A stretch of DNA of 6,779 nucleotides, from contig DAHVFL010000264.1 in assembly GCA_027316975.1 (NCBI GenBank), forward strand, positions 1-6,779. Reading direction: 5' to 3'. The notes beneath the pieces were generated by a model. That model did no database searches and was not told the DNA's origin. It saw nothing but the letters and a program-made list of their open reading frames with translations. Position 1 is the first letter of the stretch; each line of letters begins with the position of its first letter. This document shows, in pieces, positions 5,307-6,779 of the stretch. The DNA comes from Chloroflexota bacterium (GTDB taxonomy: Bacteria > Chloroflexota > Ktedonobacteria > Ktedonobacterales > Ktedonobacteraceae). The translations under genes were made by a program, and so were the position numbers.

Positions 5307-6308
5307 GCGGCGTTCGATAAGCAGAAGTCCCCCGGACGGTGAAATGTCTTCATACCACTTGCGAGCCGCCCCTTCTAGCTGCTCTATACACCACACCCCC
5401 ACTGCTTCGAACCTTGTTCGAGTAAAAATTTGTTTGTGGTCATAAGCTTGTGACGGTTCTCCTGGCTCGTAGGGTACAGCAAAAATCAAGCGATGCGTAG
5501 TCACTTTGAGCAAGTTGGATAGGACTTTATACATGTCTTCCTTAGTGAAGTGTTCGAGTACATGGAGTGCTGTCACGGTATCAAACATACCTATTGCACT
5601 AAAATCCTCTGCGAGGAGATCAGCTTGCATGTAGCGGACAGTGGTAAGATGCCGTTCTCTAGCGAGTTCTTGCGCTACTTTAAAAACTTCTGCGTCAATA
5701 TCAACACCTACGACCTCACTCACAAACGGTATTCGTTCGGCTAACAGCAAAGGGAAAAAACCACCATTACATGCTGCATCAAGAAATCTCTCACCTACAG
5801 CTAGTTCAAAAACACGCTGATATAAGGTAGCAGCAGCACCTAATGTCCCAAAATCGGGAAGGTGAGAAGTCACGGCGCTATTCACTAGAATCAGCAAACG
5901 TTGTAATGTATTCGTGCCAAAGTAGTTCCAGGCTCTTCTCACATCGTCAGAGAGCAATGCTCCTCCAATAATCCCTGTCATAAGTTTTCCTAGGTACTGA
6001 TTTGATGTGATAATGCCAAAGGGCTTCAATTCTTCAACAAGGTAGTGAGAGATATTTGGGTGGAGATCTTCCGGTTTAAACCAGTGTACGAGATTTGTTT
6101 TAGGTTCGGCTTCTCGCGTAAAAAGCAGAAAATGAGCGGTTTGATGTACCTGATAACCTTCTTCGGCAAAACGCTTTTTGAGCAATATGCGATTGACCCC
6201 ATGACCATTTATGACAATTACATCACCAACGCGAACGCTTCTTTCGTGAATCGGGATTTTTTTCGTGTGATGCTCGGGAGCGTTAGCAATTGGTTGATTA
6301 TCGATCAT
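5298..6308 (-). CDS. Class I SAM-dependent methyltransferase with a long N-terminal domain
   Basis: 336 residues. The C-terminal half is a Rossmann-like methyltransferase: motif I is FLDAACNGGFFPLLLA (175-190), a variant with Asp177 and GG in place of GxGxG; VVGVDID (199-205) gives the acidic residue for the SAM ribose; MQADLL (227-232); then the post-II motif TVTALHVLEHF (244-254) and LIFAVPYEP (274-282). The first 150 residues are not a methyltransferase fold: RVGDVIVINGHGV (26-38) looks like a small β-barrel, and LMTGIIGGALLSDDVRRAWNYFGTNTLQRL (109-138) is helical. The layout recalls, from memory only, the mycofactocin-glycan methyltransferase MftM, but no mycofactocin genes are in the window. 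Substrate unknown; a small molecule or glycan is more likely than DNA, as no DNA-methylase motif IV is present. ATG at 6308 has AAGGAG ending five bases upstream, a strong site. It is a single gene, convergent with the regulator, lower in GC (about 43% in a sampled line) than the operon at left. Confidence 0.85.
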   Translation of the reverse strand: MIDNQPIANAPEHHTKKIPIHERSVRVGDVIVINGHGVNRILLKKRFAEEGYQVHQTAHFLLFTREAEPKTNLVHWFKPEDLHPNISHYLVEELKPFGIITSNQYLGKLMTGIIGGALLSDDVRRAWNYFGTNTLQRLLILVNSAVTSHLPDFGTLGAAATLYQRVFELAVGERFLDAACNGGFFPLLLAERIPFVSEVVGVDIDAEVFKVAQELARERHLTTVRYMQADLLAEDFSAIGMFDTVTALHVLEHFTKEDMYKVLSNLLKVTTHRLIFAVPYEPGEPSQAYDHKQIFTRTRFEAVGVWCIEQLEGAARKWYEDISPSGGLLLIERRSS

Positions 6309-6343
6309 TACGTCTCCTTTTGAATATACCCTACAGTGCCTCC

Positions 6344-6352
6344 ATTATACCA
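6344..6352 (-). promoter_or_regulatory. Extended -10 promoter of the methyltransferase gene
   Basis: On the minus strand TGG TATAAT is a perfect extended -10. Transcription would start near 6337, giving a leader of about 29 bases that contains the AAGGAG ribosome site before the ATG at 6308. No convincing -35 hexamer is seen 17 bases upstream. Confidence 0.6.
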
Positions 6353-6431
6353 TTATCGATCAGTGAGGAAACGACGAGAACGGTAGCTATTTGGTGGTCG
6401 GTGCGAGCAAAAATACCGAGAAGTTCAATCA

Positions 6432-6529
6432 CATGGAAGCTGGTTAGAGCAAAGACATAGAGGATTGAATGCTATGCTACTTCCATGCACTCGGATTATA
6501 TGGAAGGAAGGATGCTACATTCATGGAAG
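6432..6529 (+). repeat. Repeated CATGGAAG words in the leader of the small protein gene
   Basis: CATGGAAG occurs at 6432-6439 and again at 6522-6529, where it contains the start codon. ATGGAAG is at 6500-6506 and the reverse complement CTTCCATG at 6480-6487. The inverted copy could pair with the upstream copy, or with the downstream ones and hide the ribosome site and ATG. Whether the transcript begins early enough to include all copies is unknown. Confidence 0.4.
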
Positions 6530-6774
6530 AACGCGAGAATAAGAGCGAGGTGGCGCGTATTATGCGACAGATTGAGTTGGAGTACGAGGCGGCGCAGCAC
6601 GGCATGAATGGCTTTGCTGCTGGCGCTGGCAAGCATGAGTTTATTACGGCGCGTATGGAAAATATTGGGCATTGTCACGAGAAATTGAAAACGCTGGTGG
6701 GTGAGGAAAAGGCGGTGGTGGCCCTGGCGCAGGCGTTGGAGCAGGCTGACAACGAGACGAAACAACAAGGATGA
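6523..6774 (+). CDS. Small conserved-looking helical protein, function unknown
   Basis: 83 residues from ATG 6523, starting MEERENKSEVARIMRQIELEYEAA in two stretches (MEERENKSEVA, then RIMRQIELEYEAA). The frame is open back to 6469, but the upstream ATG there has no ribosome site, while AAGGAAGG lies about ten bases before 6523. The protein is almost all predicted helix, rich in Glu, Lys, Ala and Gln: helix 1 about 3-24, a Gly-rich turn GMNGFAAGAG (about 27-36), then helices with HEFITARMENIGHCHEKLKTLVGEEKAVVALAQALEQA split around IGHCHEKL. One Cys and three His residues in the second half (HEF, HCH) could bind a metal, but nothing shows they do. I recall similar short proteins in Ktedonobacteria but know no function. 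Its stop codon overlaps an ATG (ATGA), suggesting it is the first gene of an operon running off the window. Confidence 0.7.
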   Translation: MEERENKSEVARIMRQIELEYEAAQHGMNGFAAGAGKHEFITARMENIGHCHEKLKTLVGEEKAVVALAQALEQADNETKQQG

Positions 6775-6779
6775 TGAGG
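6771..6779 (+). CDS. Possible start of a downstream gene overlapping the small protein stop
   Basis: ATGATGAGG begins inside the stop of the preceding gene (ATGA at 6771-6774), a common form of coupled start. A second in-frame ATG is at 6774. AAGG lies directly in front, closer than usual for a ribosome site. Only three codons are in the window, so nothing can be said of the product. Confidence 0.25.

Noticed and set aside
6195..6233. CarD-like N-terminus in the methyltransferase (VGD then GHGV)
   Set aside because: Only a few residues match the CarD/TRCF β-barrel pattern and the rest does not follow; likely chance.
1..6779. CRISPR array, tRNA, rRNA, insertion sequence or phage attachment site
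   Set aside because: No regularly spaced repeats, cloverleaf, terminal inverted repeats with a transposase, or integrase was seen in reading through both strands by eye.

Overview
The window looks like chromosomal DNA from a Chloroflexota bacterium, most likely a Ktedonobacteria-type organism. I base this from memory on the gene style: a BTAD regulator with a long TPR-like C-terminus, a Uma2 nuclease, and a small acidic helical protein. No rRNA, tRNA, CRISPR array or complete mobile element is visible.

Left part (1-2808, all minus strand). From the promoter at 2800-2808 leftwards run three tightly packed genes: an NADPH-type short-chain dehydrogenase (2079-2792), a 6-pyruvoyl-tetrahydropterin synthase (1648-2058) and a GT4 glycosyltransferase (539-1648). 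The PTPS can be laid over human PTPS, as I remember it, without a gap in catalytic residue spacing. PTPS plus an SDR are the last two steps of tetrahydrobiopterin synthesis. A co-translated glycosyltransferase would fit a glycosylated pterin such as those of cyanobacteria and green sulfur bacteria. This is the most interesting system in the window. It is followed by a Uma2 family gene (1-469) that is frameshifted at a CCCGGGG heptamer and runs off the left edge.

Middle (2793-5258). A 459-base divergent intergenic region carries promoters for both directions and small repeats next to the rightward promoter. It leads to a plus-strand transcriptional regulator of 668 residues with winged helix, BTAD and TPR-like parts but no ATPase module. 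Base composition drops sharply inside this gene, from about 70% GC in sampled N-terminal lines to 30-43% in C-terminal lines.

Right part (5259-6779). A minus-strand class I methyltransferase with a distinctive 150-residue N-terminal region converges on the regulator. A hairpin lies across the junction. Its divergent neighbour is a small plus-strand helical protein (6523-6774) whose leader carries repeated CATGGAAG words. Its stop overlaps a possible next start at the right edge.

The pterin operon is one functional unit. The regulator, methyltransferase and small protein have no demonstrable link to it beyond proximity; the regulator is divergent to the operon and could control it, but nothing in the sequence proves this.
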